DNA of 64,000 nt from Meloidogyne chitwoodi (Eukaryota > Nematoda > Chromadorea > Rhabditida > Meloidogynidae): assembly GCA_015183035.1 (NCBI GenBank), contig JACZZP010000015.1, positions 868,001 to 932,000 on the forward strand. The letters are read 5' to 3'. The notes beneath the pieces were generated by a model. It did not search any database and was not told the DNA's origin. It was given only the letters and a program-made list of their open reading frames with translations. Shown piece after piece: positions 14,101 to 29,100 of this stretch; position 1 is the stretch's first letter; the number at the start of each line of letters is the position of its first letter. The translations under genes were made by a program, and so were the position numbers.

Positions 14101-17100
14101 ACTATTATTGTCTCTCAAAACAAACAAATTATTACTAAGGATGATTCTATTATGCTTGATTGTCAGGTAAATTTATATTTTCTTTGATTTTTTTGAATTT
14201 TATTTCCTTTTGATTGACTTACTCAAAGGGAAAATGTGAAGATTGAAAAAGAGTTACAAAATTCAAAATACCTTTTTCCTTAAGGTAATTAGTGGTATTC
14301 CATCCCCAACGATTGTTTGGTGGAAGGATGGTAGACAATTATTTACAAATCGCTATATACAAATTCAAGAGAATGGACGGCTTACTATTCTTCATGCAGA
14401 TGTTTCAGATGCCGGAACTTATGCTTGTAAAGCTGAGAATATTGCTGGTTCAGCTATTAAACCATTAACGATTGGTGTCGGAAGTTTGATAATTTATATT
14501 TCTTACAAAATTCATATAAATAAAATTAGGCTCTCCAACAATTTTACCTAGTCCTGAGACAATTTTTGTTCAAATTGGACATACGGCAACACTTATTTGT
14601 AGAGCAGATGGAAATCCAAAACCACAGATTCAATGGCTGAAAAATAGTTCTCCAATTGATGGATTAATAGAAGAACAATTACGATATTCTCAATTACCTG
14701 ATAATAGTCTCCACATAAGAGGTACTATTTACTCAAATATAAATTTTATTATTATTTTTTATTCAGCCTCAACATTATCAGATCAATCAACATTTACATG
14801 CATTGCTCGAAATCAATTTGGTGAACAAAGAAAGCACACAAATTTGGTTATTACCGGATTAGGTTTATTTTTAAATTTATTTTTTTATTTATTTTTTAAA
14901 AATTAAGTAAGCCCTGTTCTTGCCAGTCTGCCATCAAAAATTGAATTGTTAAGTATTTTTATTATTATATTTAAATAATATAAAATTTAAGAGTCGAAGG
15001 CAAAGATCTTCAAATCAATTGTATTGTCCTACTCGGAAATCCTCGACCAGAAATTGAATGGCTTAAGGTAGATAATGAAAATAAACTATATTAATTTGAA
15101 TATTATTTTTAATCTACTTTAAAAATAAAAATTTTTAAATTAAAGGGCGGAAGAGCCCTTACTGAATCTATATCAAAAGAAAATGCAATTCTTCTTCGTG
15201 ATGGTTCTTTATTGTTGAAAAATGGTTCTGATGTTCATAAAGGAACTTACACTTGTAGAGCTAAAAGTGCTGCTGGAATTGCATTACAAGATGTGAATGT
15301 AGGATTAATAAGTTTGTTATTATTAAAATATTATTTTTTTTAAATTATGGCTTAAATTAAATAAAAATTTAAATTTACGCGAAGTTTTTCCAAGCTAATT
15401 TTTGTTTTTGATTTTTTTTAAGTTTATTTTTGTTATGGATTTGATTCTTTTGTTTCTTCACAAAACTTACTCAATATTTTTGCGTTTAATTTATAGTGAA
15501 ACCAAGAATGCTTCAAACAGATATTGAAGATATACTTGTGGCTAAACATGGTACTCAGCTTGAAATTCCTTGCCCCTTGCATGTACCTGAGGGGCAAATA
15601 AGACCAAAAGTGATTTGGGCACATGATTCCCAACCACTTAATGTTAATACACCTGAATATGTTGTTTTGGTAAATTTATAATTTTTAAAAGAGATTTTAT
15701 ATAATTAATTAAATTATTTAATAGCCAAATCTTAGTCTGAGAATTTTGCGAGTTAGTTCTTCACATATTGGTCGTTATACATGTACAGCAGTGAATGAGG
15801 CAGGCAAACTAGAAAAAACTACTCTTGTTCTAGGTAATTTATATTTTAAAATATTACATATTTTAATTACATAATTAAAAATTTGATCATTTATTTGCGA
15901 AGAAAATTATTTACAAAATTCTTATATTCTTTTTTTAATCATTTTAACATTCTTATTCCTTCATTTCTTTCTACAACTTTTTTTGGGATTATCTCCATAT
16001 TACTAAAGTAAAGTTCATCTAATCGAGTACCTATTTTTTGCAAAATAAAGCATAAAACGCTTAAATTGCAATAACAAACAAATAACATCAAAATTGTATT
16101 TCCAATAGCAAAAATTGAGGCCAATTGACCATCAAATTGAAAATCAAACGATTGTTTTTTTATTTGATTATTTATAGCAATTGGCATTGTTAACTCTTAA
16201 AAAGAATATTTTAAACAACACTTAATTTTAAGGTCCTATTCTCCCTTATTTTTGAGATTTTTATTTATTACAAAATTTTGTTTTTGTTTTTTGACAAAAA
16301 GTTAATCAAAAACTATTAATTTTTAGTATATAAACTTCGATTAACACGGAACAACTAAAAGTGTTAAATTTTTTAATTTACATGAAAAACTGTGAACATG
16401 TGAATAAAACTTGATTTTCTAACAACAGAAAATTTTGTAAGAAATAAAAATAGCAAAAATAAGGGAAAACTAGGGATGAATTGAAACCTTAAAATTAAAT
16501 ATTTCCCTATTTCGATAATTCCTTAAAACTAACTAAATGAATTGTAAGCTTCTAATGCATTTCTTTGAAGGACCATCAATGCGATTTGAATAAAAATTAA
16601 TGTAGGTGCCAATAGCTTTAGTAATTTGCGAAAATTTTGCTTTTTTGATCTAAAATAAATAATATTTATAATAAATTTTGTCTTTATAAAAATAAACATT
16701 TTTTTGGCCTGCCAAAATCCCAATAGTCCGATTAATATATTTAACAAGAATTCGCCTATTCTATCAGAGACGTAATATAAGGCTGCTCCATTCCAAGCAA
16801 TACACCACTTTAAATTATTAAAATTTTTTGGTTTAATTAATTAGAAATACCAACCGTTGATATTCCATATTTTGTAGTTTTTAATGCGCTAATTCCAGTC
16901 CAAAATTCCTCATCTTCTTCAATATCCTCATCATATTCATTTAATTTCTTAAAGTTTTCTTCACATCTCTTAATTTTTTCTCTTTCAACCTTTCTCTTTT
17001 CTTCAGTATTTATTCCATTAATTTGAAAATTATTATTACAATGTTCTTGTTGATTTTTTATTTGTTGTTTTGCAGCATCCTTTTTATATTCAGGTGCGAA

Positions 17101-20100
17101 AAATTCAATTCCACTTCTATGTGTTGCAATCGTATCAGCAATATTTCTTCCCATTCCAACAGCATTTGTTGTTTTTCGCCTTTTTTCCATTTCTTCTACT
17201 TCATCTACATTTTTTCCTACTTCTAATAAATTTTTTAGAGCAGATTCGTCAAAACTTAATGATATATTTTCACCTAGATTTTGAAAATTTTGAAAGCGTT
17301 TTGTACGATGTGGAGGTTTAATTATTTGTTGTGATTTGGATAGGCCTATTTCGATAGAATTTTGAATTTCAGATGTTGTTAAAATGTTTTGTCTTATAGT
17401 TGAAGTCTCCATTTCTTTTTTTTTAATATTTAGAATTAAAATATTGTTGCTAAAATATGAGAAATATTGATGAATTAAAATGAAAACTACGCCTCTGTAT
17501 TTTTAAGAATGTCTTTTAAATTAAATCTTACACTCATTTAAGTATTACGCACGAAACCACTACTATCATTAATTCTTAAGCTCACATAATCCTAGCTTAA
17601 AATTATTATCTTTTTTTTTATAATAATGTCTAGCTATGAGAAAGTTGTAAATTAATTAAATGTCTTAGCTTTTAATAAATAAACCCTTGTATTATTGAAT
17701 TTGAAATAGGATTAAAGAATAAAAAGATTGGCAATAAAATTGTTTTTACTTATTTTTTTGTTTATTTTTACAAACATTTTTGTAATAATTAATTAATCAA
17801 TTATTTTAAGCTCCTCCTGAAGTAGGAACTGATGTAATGCTTGAGGTAATGCAAGGAGAAGTACTTCCGATGAACTGTGATTTACAGAATCCTGGCGAAT
17901 CAACAACAATTACTTGGCTTTTTGTGAGAAAATATATTTAATAATTTAAATATTATTAAATTAGAATAATTCTACAACTCTGCCGATAAATGTAACTGTT
18001 CAATCTAGTGGTAATTGGTTACACATTTTAAATGCACAAATTGTCAATCATCAAGGAAAGTATACTTGTTTAGTTCAAAACTCTGTTGGAAAGGCGAAAA
18101 GGCAATTTAATGTTAATATTTTGGGTAAGAAAATTTTAGAAAAAAATAATTTTGATAATTTAAAAATTTTTTAAATTTAGAACCGCCTAATTTCATCGAT
18201 ACTACCAATACTAAATATTTTCTACTACAAGGCCAAACAGTTATGCTCGACTGCACGTTAAAAGGGTCACCATGGCCTAAAATTGTTTGGAAAAAGGTGG
18301 GTAATTTTTATAATTATTTTTTAATATTTTAAAATATTATATTTATATGTAAATATCTACAATTTATGATTAGGGGTAAATAAAAACTTAATTATTAAAT
18401 AATTAAAAACAAAATAAAGTGTATGTGGATATGATGTGAAAAAGGCTCAATAATAAATATTAACATAATTTTGATATAAAATAAATGATTAATTGGCAAA
18501 TTAAAATTTAATCCCCTCAAGATTTAATCTCATTCAAAAAAGTTATTTATGCCAATTGTCTATCAGTAAGTTTCAGAAAAAATGGTAGATGATGAAGTGA
18601 TTAGGACGGCTAAGATTAATATAGAAAAAACAATAATTGCAAGTAAAGTAGTTGATACTCGATTTTGGTTCCTTCCACCGGGAGAAGCATCATTTGAGCA
18701 TATTCCATAGCGATTGCATCTTTTGCCACCAGCGCACTCTAAACCTATTCTCCAAATTGGGCGATCTTGTGCTGATTTAATGCCATAATTTCGATGTGCG
18801 TTGCGGCAACGTCTTGTTGAAGGCTTCTGAAAATTGTTAATTTTTTAGATTTATTTGTTTAACCTGGTGATAATCATAACAACAAAGCTGGCATCGATCT
18901 TCTGATGCAAATCCGGTATCAGGGTCAATTGCTGGACAGTCACAAACCATTAAATATGGCGATATTTTGGCACATGGATTTTCGCATACGTCGTCTACAC
19001 AAATCTTTTCTGACCTTCAAATGATTTTTATATAATAATATTAATTATCACTAACTTTTTATCACAATATTGCCCTTGTTGTTTATCAACACAGACTGAT
19101 TTTGAGCATTTACCCTGTAGACATAACCTTTGTGTGTCCTGATCATCACAAGGCATTCCGTCCATTTGATCTCCATTCATTCTACATCTCGTGCAAGCAT
19201 CGCGCTCCCAACGCTCGCCATTATCCCTATAAATTAATTAATTATGTAATTAGATCATTTTCGAAAAATTTAACACTATACCTGAGTATGCCATGTTCAT
19301 GTGCTGGCAAACAACGATTTCGCTCGTTCCCACAACATAGGAAACAATAATTATCTTCTTCACTATCACATCGACATTCACGCATTTCTCGAACAGAACA
19401 AACTGTAACACAACTGTAGAATAATTTTAGGAAAATATTTACATATTAGAAATATTACGTATTATTCCTGCAAATCTGTGCTTTACTTGTTGAGCAAATA
19501 CTTTCTTCTACAGAACATTTATTTACATTGTCATTATATCGATGCTGATAGGAATGTGATGAGGAACTTATACAATTTTGTATTTGAATTGTGAAAAGAG
19601 TGCCCAGAAAAAGTATTCCTTTTAATTGTTTGTTAAATATTAAATTTTGTTGTTTTCTTCTTTTAAAGCATTTTTCTTTTCTTTCTATACTAGTACATTC
19701 TTGACAATCAAAATTGTAATTAAAAATAACATAGTAGTAGGATTTGTACATTTTTAACTTGTTTGTTAGTATATATAAATGAAAGCAGTGAAAACCACCT
19801 TCTGATGCTTTTACTACAATTCTCGTATCTTTTAGTCATCAGTTTTTCTTCCACATTAAAATAATAAATCTTTTTTTTAGCTTATTGCAGACCTAAAAGT
19901 GAATAATTATATTAAATAATTGTGAATTTGTAAAATTAAAGATATATCTGAATATCATCCAATAAGCAAGAAAAAACATAATAGTAAAGCTAGAAGTGTT
20001 GAAAAGCAAAAAAAAAAAAGTTTGGCATAAAGATGCGCCTTTCCGTTCTCACTTTACACCTCTCATCTACGCTCCTTCAAAGGGCGGCGGCGAGTCAAAT

Positions 20101-23100
20101 GTTATTTTGGATTGATGGGGCATCAATTTGCTTTAAGATGAGAAAAAAGGGTTAAACTTAGGGAATAGAGTGAATATGCTCTGCTTTTTTACATTATAAA
20201 TCTTATTTTGTCATTTATGGATAATAAACAAAAAACATTTATTTACCTCCAAAATCTTCATTACTTTTAATTAAAATAATGATATAGAGATTGATTAATT
20301 GTGATTTATAATTTTAATATTAAGTTTTAGAGGAAAACTTAACTTTAAATAATATTAGAACAAATAAGGCCCCAAGAATTAAAATTTCCCGATGTCCTTG
20401 AATTGATAAAAACAAAAAAGCCCTCCACATATTCTTTTATTTCTCCCGCAACTAGTTGAATTTTCCCTAAGTTTGTTGGAGGGAGAAAATTCTTTTTGAA
20501 ATAGGTTGGCAATAAGCAGCATATGGCGGTTATAAAGAGAGAAAAGCTTAAAAATGTTGTGATGGAGATGAATAAAAGTGAATAAAGTTGAGGGAGGTGG
20601 AAATAGACGGCTGTGAAAAGCATACATCTGGAAAGAATTGCCTCAAGGCAAAAAAGAAGGGAAAGGACCAATTGGTTAGCTGTGTTGTATTGGCCACACA
20701 AAAGTTTACTCAGTTCCTTCCACCTAACCCCTTTTCAAACCTTTTGCTCTATTCTATTTATATACTTCTTTTATTTTTCTGTTCTCCATTTTTTTCTTCT
20801 AACCAACCGACTGAGTGCTCATTCATCAGAATTTCATCCGTGTACAAAAACTCGGTTTTTTCCAACATTTTTATACTGGTCACCTGGGCATTTTTTCTAA
20901 AGGTTTTTACATATTTTTTGGTTTAAAAAATATGAAAAAAGCATTTGTAACATTTTTAACAATATTTTGCAACAAAGAAGGGAATGATGAATAAATGATT
21001 CTAAAATTTTACATATTTTTAAAAAATTCTAAAAGGGAATTTCTTTATTTATTTTGTAAAATTGGTTGAATTTAAATTTTAATATTACTTTGATTAATTA
21101 AATATTGGTGTCCCCAAAGCTATTTTTTAATTTTTCATAATGCATTCATTCCTTTCCTTATGCAAATAATTGTGCTAATGGATTAGATATAAAAAGATGT
21201 ATTTTACATTAATTTATAATAAAAAATATTAAAAGTAAAAGAGCGCATCATTTGGCTCTCAGCTTCAATGAAAAGGAAAGAATAATTATAGTAAAACATT
21301 AATTGCCAATTAACGCTAACAAATCAACAATATACTAAACGTGCCAAAAAAAAATTGGATGGATCTTTTGGACTAAAAATATAAAAAGAAAATATTATAT
21401 GGAAGGGCGAGGTGAGTGAATAGATTAACCGTGAAATGGTCCTATTCTTACTCATCAGCCGAAGGGCATTCTGCGTTTTTTTATTGGTTTGGAAGGAAAC
21501 AAATCTTTTCCCTAAGGAATAATTGCCCAGCAACTGAAATGCAGTCGAGAAAATGGGCCAGATGAATGGCTTTTTTACAAAAAAATGGCCAAAATGAGCT
21601 TTTGGGAAGAATTAGTGGGAAAAAAATGTGTAGTAAAGAGAAGTGCCATTTTCCATCATTTCTCATTTTCGAAAGAGGGAGGAAGAGGAAAAGAAGATTT
21701 TGTAAAAGGAATTTAGAAATTTTTCCATGAGCGGAGGAAAAAGGATTTAGAGCCTTTTTTAAAAGATGGGCCATCTTATTTTTGAAAAATTAACTGAAAT
21801 ATATTTAACATTTTTTTAGTTTCTCATATTTTTTTAATAGATTTATAGTTTAGAAGGTGTATATTGAAAAAATTAAAGATTTTAATTAAGCAGAGTAGCT
21901 TTCTATATTATTTATTATTAAAAAATATTATTAAAAACAGGTGTTTTTCCTTGGGACTTTCCCACGAGTATATTTATTTTTAAAAAAGCTTCTCATTTTT
22001 TTTCAAATGGATTGTTTGTTTAACTAATATATTTATATATTTTATATACATGTTAGTTTTGAATATTATTTATAGTATATAAATATAATGAATTTATATG
22101 GAAGTTACTAATTAAATTTATTTATTTTTTTACTTATTTTATTCTATAAATCTAATTTAATAAGTTTAAATAGTACTATATATTAAGTAAATTAAATTAA
22201 AATCTAGCCAACTAATAAAAATTGCGGAATAATTGCGCGTGATTTTAATGCAAAAATTTTAAGGCAAGAAAGACGAGAATTGATAATAATATTTAGATCA
22301 ATAAAGTAAAGAAAGTGAAATGTGTACAATTAAGGAGTGTTCAAATATTTACACAATTCACAATTTTTTAAAGTATTTTAAAGAATGAAAGAGCAAAGGA
22401 ATAATTTCATAATAAGTATATTTTTTAAAAGTTTTGGAATAAATAAATAATTTACACAAATTAGGAACTAACTTACTAATTTTTTTATCTATTTGAGGAA
22501 TTTTAAATGATATATATATTACTAGAATTTAATAAATGGAAAATAAATTTAAAAAAATAAAGGTCGTTTAGTTTTGATTTTACTGTTTAATTAATTAATG
22601 GATTGAAATAATTAATTAAGTAAATACAAATAATTAATGTTTGGTCGAATTATGGAAATAACAAGAAAAATTTATTAAATAAAAATTTTAATTACTATAT
22701 TATTATCAGTATTATTTTTTAGTTAAAAATTGTGTTAATAATAAAATATTGATATTAAAAAAATAAAATAATTTTTTTATCTATTTTTACAGAATAATAA
22801 ACCATTAGAGCTAGAAGATTTGTCAAATGATTTGGGAGACAATGAACCTCAGTATCAACTAATAGACAATGATCAAATACTTCACATTTCTGAGGTGGAT
22901 ATTCGACATGCTGGTCAATATTCATGTATTGCCGAAAGTCGGGCAGGTAGTGCTGAGAAGGATATTAGTGTTTCTTTGCTAAGTGAGTTAAGCTTGTTAC
23001 CATATTTTATATAATATTTTAATTTTTTTTCTAAATATATTAATATAATTCTTATTTAATGTTTAGCAGCTCCTATAATGGCAATAAACCAAACAAGTGT

Positions 23101-26100
23101 AGAGTTGATCGAGAATGAAAGTCAAACATTAGATTGCCCACTAGAAGATGATGGTGGCTCAACGACTGAATTATATTGGACCAAAGATGAAATGCCGATT
23201 GGTCAACTTGGTGATCAATCGGAACAACAACAAAATAACGTTCAGGTTTTAATTTGGTACAGATTTATTTATTTAATTATTTTAGCGTTCTTTTTCTGGA
23301 AAAAAACTTTATTTGATGAAAGCACAACGAATGGATTCGGGTACTTATAAATGTATGGCTAAAAATGCTGCTGGTGTAACAGAATCTATTATCAACGTTC
23401 TAGTTCTTGGTTAAATTGATTTATACTTTTTTATATTTAATTTTATCTATAGTTCCCCCGAGAATTGAGGATCCTCATGGTTATCGTACTTTAGAAGCTC
23501 TTATCAATGATAGTGTTAAAATGGATTGTATTGCCAGTGGTGTTCCCATTCCAAAGTATTAAGATAATTAATTTAATTTGAAAAAAAAATTTTATTTTTA
23601 ATTTTATCAGGATTGAATGGTCACATAATGGTAGAAGTCTCTCCTCTGCCGATTCTGCAAGTTTATACTTCGAGGATGGCAAATCAAAGCTTCACATAGA
23701 TTCAGTGCAAGCAAAGAATGCGGGTATATTTTCATGCACTGCAACTAATAAAGCAGGCAATTCTGATATGGATATTTTTCTTGATGTGATTGGTTTGTTC
23801 ATTTTAATAATAATAAATAATTTAATTAAATGCAGCTTCGGAAATAAATTAGAACGGAACTTTTTAAATGTTAATATGATAAATAACTTAAATTTTAATT
23901 TAAGGACCACCTACAATACGAGCACCAGCAACTGAATTGAGTGTGGTCGAGGGATCGGAGCAGCGTTTAGAATGTATTATTGGAGGTCATCCTTCACCTC
24001 GAATAGAATGGCGAAAAGCGGGTAGCAGTGATAACGACCCTCTTGCTGTTCAACAACAACAGCAATTAGAAGAAGAGAGCCATACTGACGAGCAATCATT
24101 GTCCTCAGAACACTCATACTTTTATCACATTCATTCTGCTGGACAACAACATGCCGGTCGTTATACCTGTATTGCTAAAAATAAAGGTGGAGAAGAACGT
24201 CTAACTATTCAATTAAATGTTTTGGTAATTTAATTTTATCTTTCGTTTTTTATTTAATAAAAACAATTCTTAAGGTTCCTCCTAGTATAGAAAAAGGAGA
24301 ACGTCTGATTCGTGTGATTGAAGGAGGTACAGCTTCTTTTGATTGTCCAGTCAAAGGATTACCTACTCCCAAAATTATTTGGAGAAAAATGCCTCAAAAG
24401 ACAGTACTTGGTAATTTGGATGAGAGTCTACAACATTCTGGCAATGGAATAAAACAAAATATTCTTAAAATTAAAGATTTGAAAGCAGAAGATGCTGGCA
24501 GGTGAAATAATTTTAGATTATATTTTTGAGGACTTTATGTAATTAATTGTTAAGGTTTACTTGTGAAGCTTCAAATGAAGCCGGTAATGCAACCGCAGAA
24601 TTTGTACTGGAGATATTACGCCGTCCTACTTTGCTCGCCAATCCGGCCAATTTACAGGTGACTGAAATTTAGAATTTCCATTTAAAATTTGTTCAATAAT
24701 GTTTTTTTCAGTTGCGTGTTCTTGAAGGTATTCATGCAAAAATGGAGTGCCAGGCTAGCGGGAATCCAGATCCTAGTATTATGTGGTTACGGGCAGGTCG
24801 TCCAATCGAACCTTCAAACAACAATCTTATATTTTCTCCTCGAATTGATACTTTAATGCTTGTTAAAACAAGAAGGTAAGACGAATGAAATTAATAAATT
24901 AAATATTAATTACTAAATAATAGAAGTGATTCTGGTGAATATACTTGTCGTTTGAACAACAGTGTTGGGGAAGCTGGTTTGAGTCAATTTTTTAATATAA
25001 AAATTTAATATTTCAGAAGCAACATTTACACTTACAGTACTTGTTCCCCCACACATTAATGAGACATTGGACCAGAATCCACGTGTATTAAGGAATCAAG
25101 AAATTCGATTGCCATGCCCAGTTCAGGTAAATTAGATTAAATAAATTGACAAAATTTTTGAATTTATCTAGTTTTATGTATCTATTTATTAAATTTATTT
25201 TAATTACTTTCTTTTATAATTTGAGGGATTTCCAACGCCATCAGTACATTGGTTGAAGGATGGAAAACAGATTCATTTTACTGAACGTTTATTTCAAGGA
25301 AAACTATCCGAAAATCAAAATGATCTTTGGATAGCATCTGTGAATACAAATGAAGCAGGCCGATATACATGCAAAGCAGTCAATGAAGTTGGCCAATTAA
25401 ATACTGATTTTGAATTGGAAGTAATTGGTAAATTAGAAATTAACTTAACCAAACTTTTCAAATTTAGCACCACCAGAATTTGCCTCTGAAGGTAAACGAA
25501 ACTTTGAGGTTATTGAGGGCAATTCTGTCACTTTGGTTTGCCCAGTTGAAGCAAGTCCTTTTCCTGAGATAACATGGTTGCACGGAACTGATTTAATAAC
25601 TAAAAATTCTTTCTTCTCGGATGATAGAAAGGCCTGTTAGATTTTTATTAAATTAATTTTTTATATTTCTTCAGAATCTCACATTACTTCGTGCTACTGT
25701 GCCAGATGGAGGAAAATATATTTGTAATGCAAGCAATATAGCAGGACATTCTGAAATAGATTTACAACTTCGTGTTCTTGTCCCACCTCAAATTGACAAA
25801 TCAAACCTTGTAATAATAGATGAAAATTAATAAATAATTTTTAAATTAATTAAAAAAGGTTTCTAGCCCGTTAGCAATTCTCGGTAATGAGATGTTTCTA
25901 GAATGCCCCGCTGAAGGCACCCCACAGCCATCTGTGACCTGGCATAAGGAAGAAAGACAAATTACACAATCATCAGAAAAATATGTTTTGAAATCAGTTA
26001 ATTAATTAAATAATTTTATATTATTAAAATATTTATTTTATTATTCAGAGGAATCAAACATTGTCAATTAAAAATATTATACCAGAAGATCAGGGTTTAT

Positions 26101-29100
26101 ATACATGCACAGTTCAAAATCAGGTAATTATTTTATTATTTTTTTATACATTCCATTCCAGGCTGGTCAGCTTCGTGAGGAATTCAGACTTGTAACTAAA
26201 TAAATAAAATTTATTATAAATTATTAAAAAATGTTTAAGGAAGTTCTTTTACCACCAGAGATGGAGGAAGTTTCATCCTCTAAACCTGGTGATGGCAGAA
26301 TACCAGGACCACCACTTTCTAAACATGAAGGTGAACAATTGGGTGAGAGAATGAATAAATAAAATATAATTAAAATTAAAAATTAACAGAATTGGACTGT
26401 CCTTTGAAAATTAAATCATCTCTAATACAAAAAACAACAATTAAACCTATGATAGAAGAAGAACTTTGGAAAAGAATGGAAGAAGATGATGATGGAAAAC
26501 AATTAAGAGTTGCATGGTCAAAAGACGGAAGACCATTGGAATCTGGGTTAAATTCTAATATTGAAGTGAAACTTTATTATTTTTCTAATTTTTATTTTTT
26601 TTTCTTTTAGATAAGTGAATATCCAGGAAAACGATTACAATTACTTACAACTTCTGTTTCTGATTCGGGAGAATATAAATGCATAGCATCAAACAGAGCT
26701 GGCCAATCCTATGTCAAGTTTCTCGTTGAAATTTTGTGTAGGCTTATTTTATATTTGTGTTGTGCTTTCCCCTTTAACCATTAACAAATATTTTACCCAA
26801 AATATAATAAATTTTGTTTTATTTTATTTTTGAATAATTATATTCCTTTGTTTTTAAAAAATGCGCGAATCGTTAAACAAACTTTTTAATTTTATTACAA
26901 TTATTAAACTTAAAAATATTTAATGTTTTTATAGCCAAACCAAAAATTGATACATCCAGAAATGCGCCCGAGCCGCATGTGATTGCTGGTAGACCGATCA
27001 CTCTTTGGTGTCCTGCTAGGTTTGTGTTTTTTTATTTTTTATTTTATAATTTTTTAATTTAATTTCTAAAATTAAAATAATTTATTTAAGTGGCAATCCT
27101 CCCCCTACAATTCGTTGGTTTCATAATGGAGTGAATATTGCACAAAATAAACGTTATCGGCTACTTGATTTTGGTCATGGTCTTGAAATTCAGCCAACAA
27201 CAAAGGAAGATATTGGCCTTTGGACTTGCCTAGCAAATAATGCAGCTGGAACTAGCTCTGCTAATATCAGCCTTGATGTCTGGGGTAAATTTGAATTTAT
27301 TTATTTATTATTTTTTGTATAATAATTATCTTCAACTCATGTTGTTTTTAACAATTCTCAATTTATAGTTAAGCCAACTTTAAAAATGCTTGTTGAGGAT
27401 TCAATTCCATTAAAACCATTGGGTTCATTTATTACTCTTCTTTGTGTTGTTAATGGTAATCCAGAACCTATAATTCATTGGTCCCTCAGAGGTCAAACAA
27501 TTATTCCATCTGCTGGTAGATTACTAATTTCTAATGGTGGGCAAAGGTCAGTCAGATTTTATTTTACCAAAATATTTAGTATTACCTTAAAGGTTAGAGA
27601 TTCATAATTTACGAAGTGAAGATGCTGGTGAATATCGGTTAGTAAATTTATTTTTTTTACCAATTTAATTTCTAGTTTTTTTATTTTTAAATAATTTAAA
27701 AATAATGTAGGTGTGAGGCGCAGAATGAAGTTGGCGATGCTTCTGATAGCGTTGAAATTGACATATTAGGTAAATGAATTGTCAAGATTATCCATTTTAC
27801 AATTTCTTTTTATTAAAGTACCACCTAAAATAAACCGAGAAACTTTGGAATTAAATCCTCGAATACCTCTTGGACGTTCTTTCACTATTTTTTGTGATGT
27901 TAAAGCAAAACCAGATGCTAAAATATCTTGGTCATTTAATGGAATATCATTGGATAATGATGGAGGGGATTTACCTTTTCTATCAGTTAATAATGGAAAG
28001 AGTAAATTTTTACAAATTGAGAATATTTCATTGGTTCATCGAGGTATATTTCGTTGCAATGCTTCAAATGCAGCTGGAACTGATAGTATTGAATATAAGG
28101 TACTTTTAAAAAGTTGAATATGATATTATTATCATCTCATTATTTTATAGGTTGATGTTTTTGATCCACCTAAAATTGAATTAAGAGGAGGCACAACTCG
28201 AATACTTGAAAACAATGATGTTGTTTTATCATGTAATGCCTCGGGTGAACCTCCTCCTGTTATCACTTGGGTAAAATTTCTGATTTATAATTAAAAATTC
28301 TAAATTATTTTTCCTTTATTTAGCAAAGAAATGGTGTTTTAGTTGAAACAGGCGCCCGCTACTCTATAGAACATTCATTTCTTAAGGTATCAATTGTGAA
28401 TATTATATTAGTAAAAACATTTATTTATTATCAGGTTGCTGATACACGCAGTTCAGACTCAGGAATTTATGTTTGTGTAGCAACAAATGAAGCGGGAACT
28501 GATCAACAAGCTTTTACACTGTTTTCCAAGTTTTTAAATAATTATATATTTCTAATTTAAGCGAAGTGCTTGTTTTACCTAAATTATCTTTGGCTTCTCA
28601 AATGCCTACTCAATTATCTGTTCCTTTAGGTGGTAATGTTTCATTAGGTCCTTGCAAAGGTCAGGGTTATCCACCGCCAATTCTACAATGGTTTATTGCT
28701 GACAAGACCAATAATAATAATGTTAATATATTTTAATTAAATATTAATTTTTATATATTTTTTTAACTTCTAGGACTTTTTACCAATTAATTCTTCTTCT
28801 GTAACATTAAAGGAATTGGAAGATTATAAAATTATTTATAATGAATCAAACACAACTACTTCACTTTATTTAATTAATATTAAGGAGCAAAAAGATAAAC
28901 GCACTATTTTTCGTTGTTTTGGTTCAAATTCCGCTGGAACTTCAAATATAGATTTTACCATTGATATTGTTATGCCCCCATTACTTATTGACAATAATGT
29001 TAATTAATTAATCTATTTTTAAACATTCATTTTTTAAGAATTCTGTAAATGAGGAACTTCGCATTATTGAGGGTCAAGCAATAAATATTTCATGTGGAGT

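Noticed and set aside
20345..20926. Overlapping open frames of 112-118 codons on both strands in the large hemicentin intron
   Set aside because: They are mutual antisense shadows, rich in Leu/Phe/Ser from polypyrimidine sequence, with no start context, splice logic or known motif.
21324..21774. Minus-strand frames of 69 and 97 codons
   Set aside because: Composition follows purine-rich runs on the plus strand; the two frames overlap each other in different phases and no domain is recognisable.
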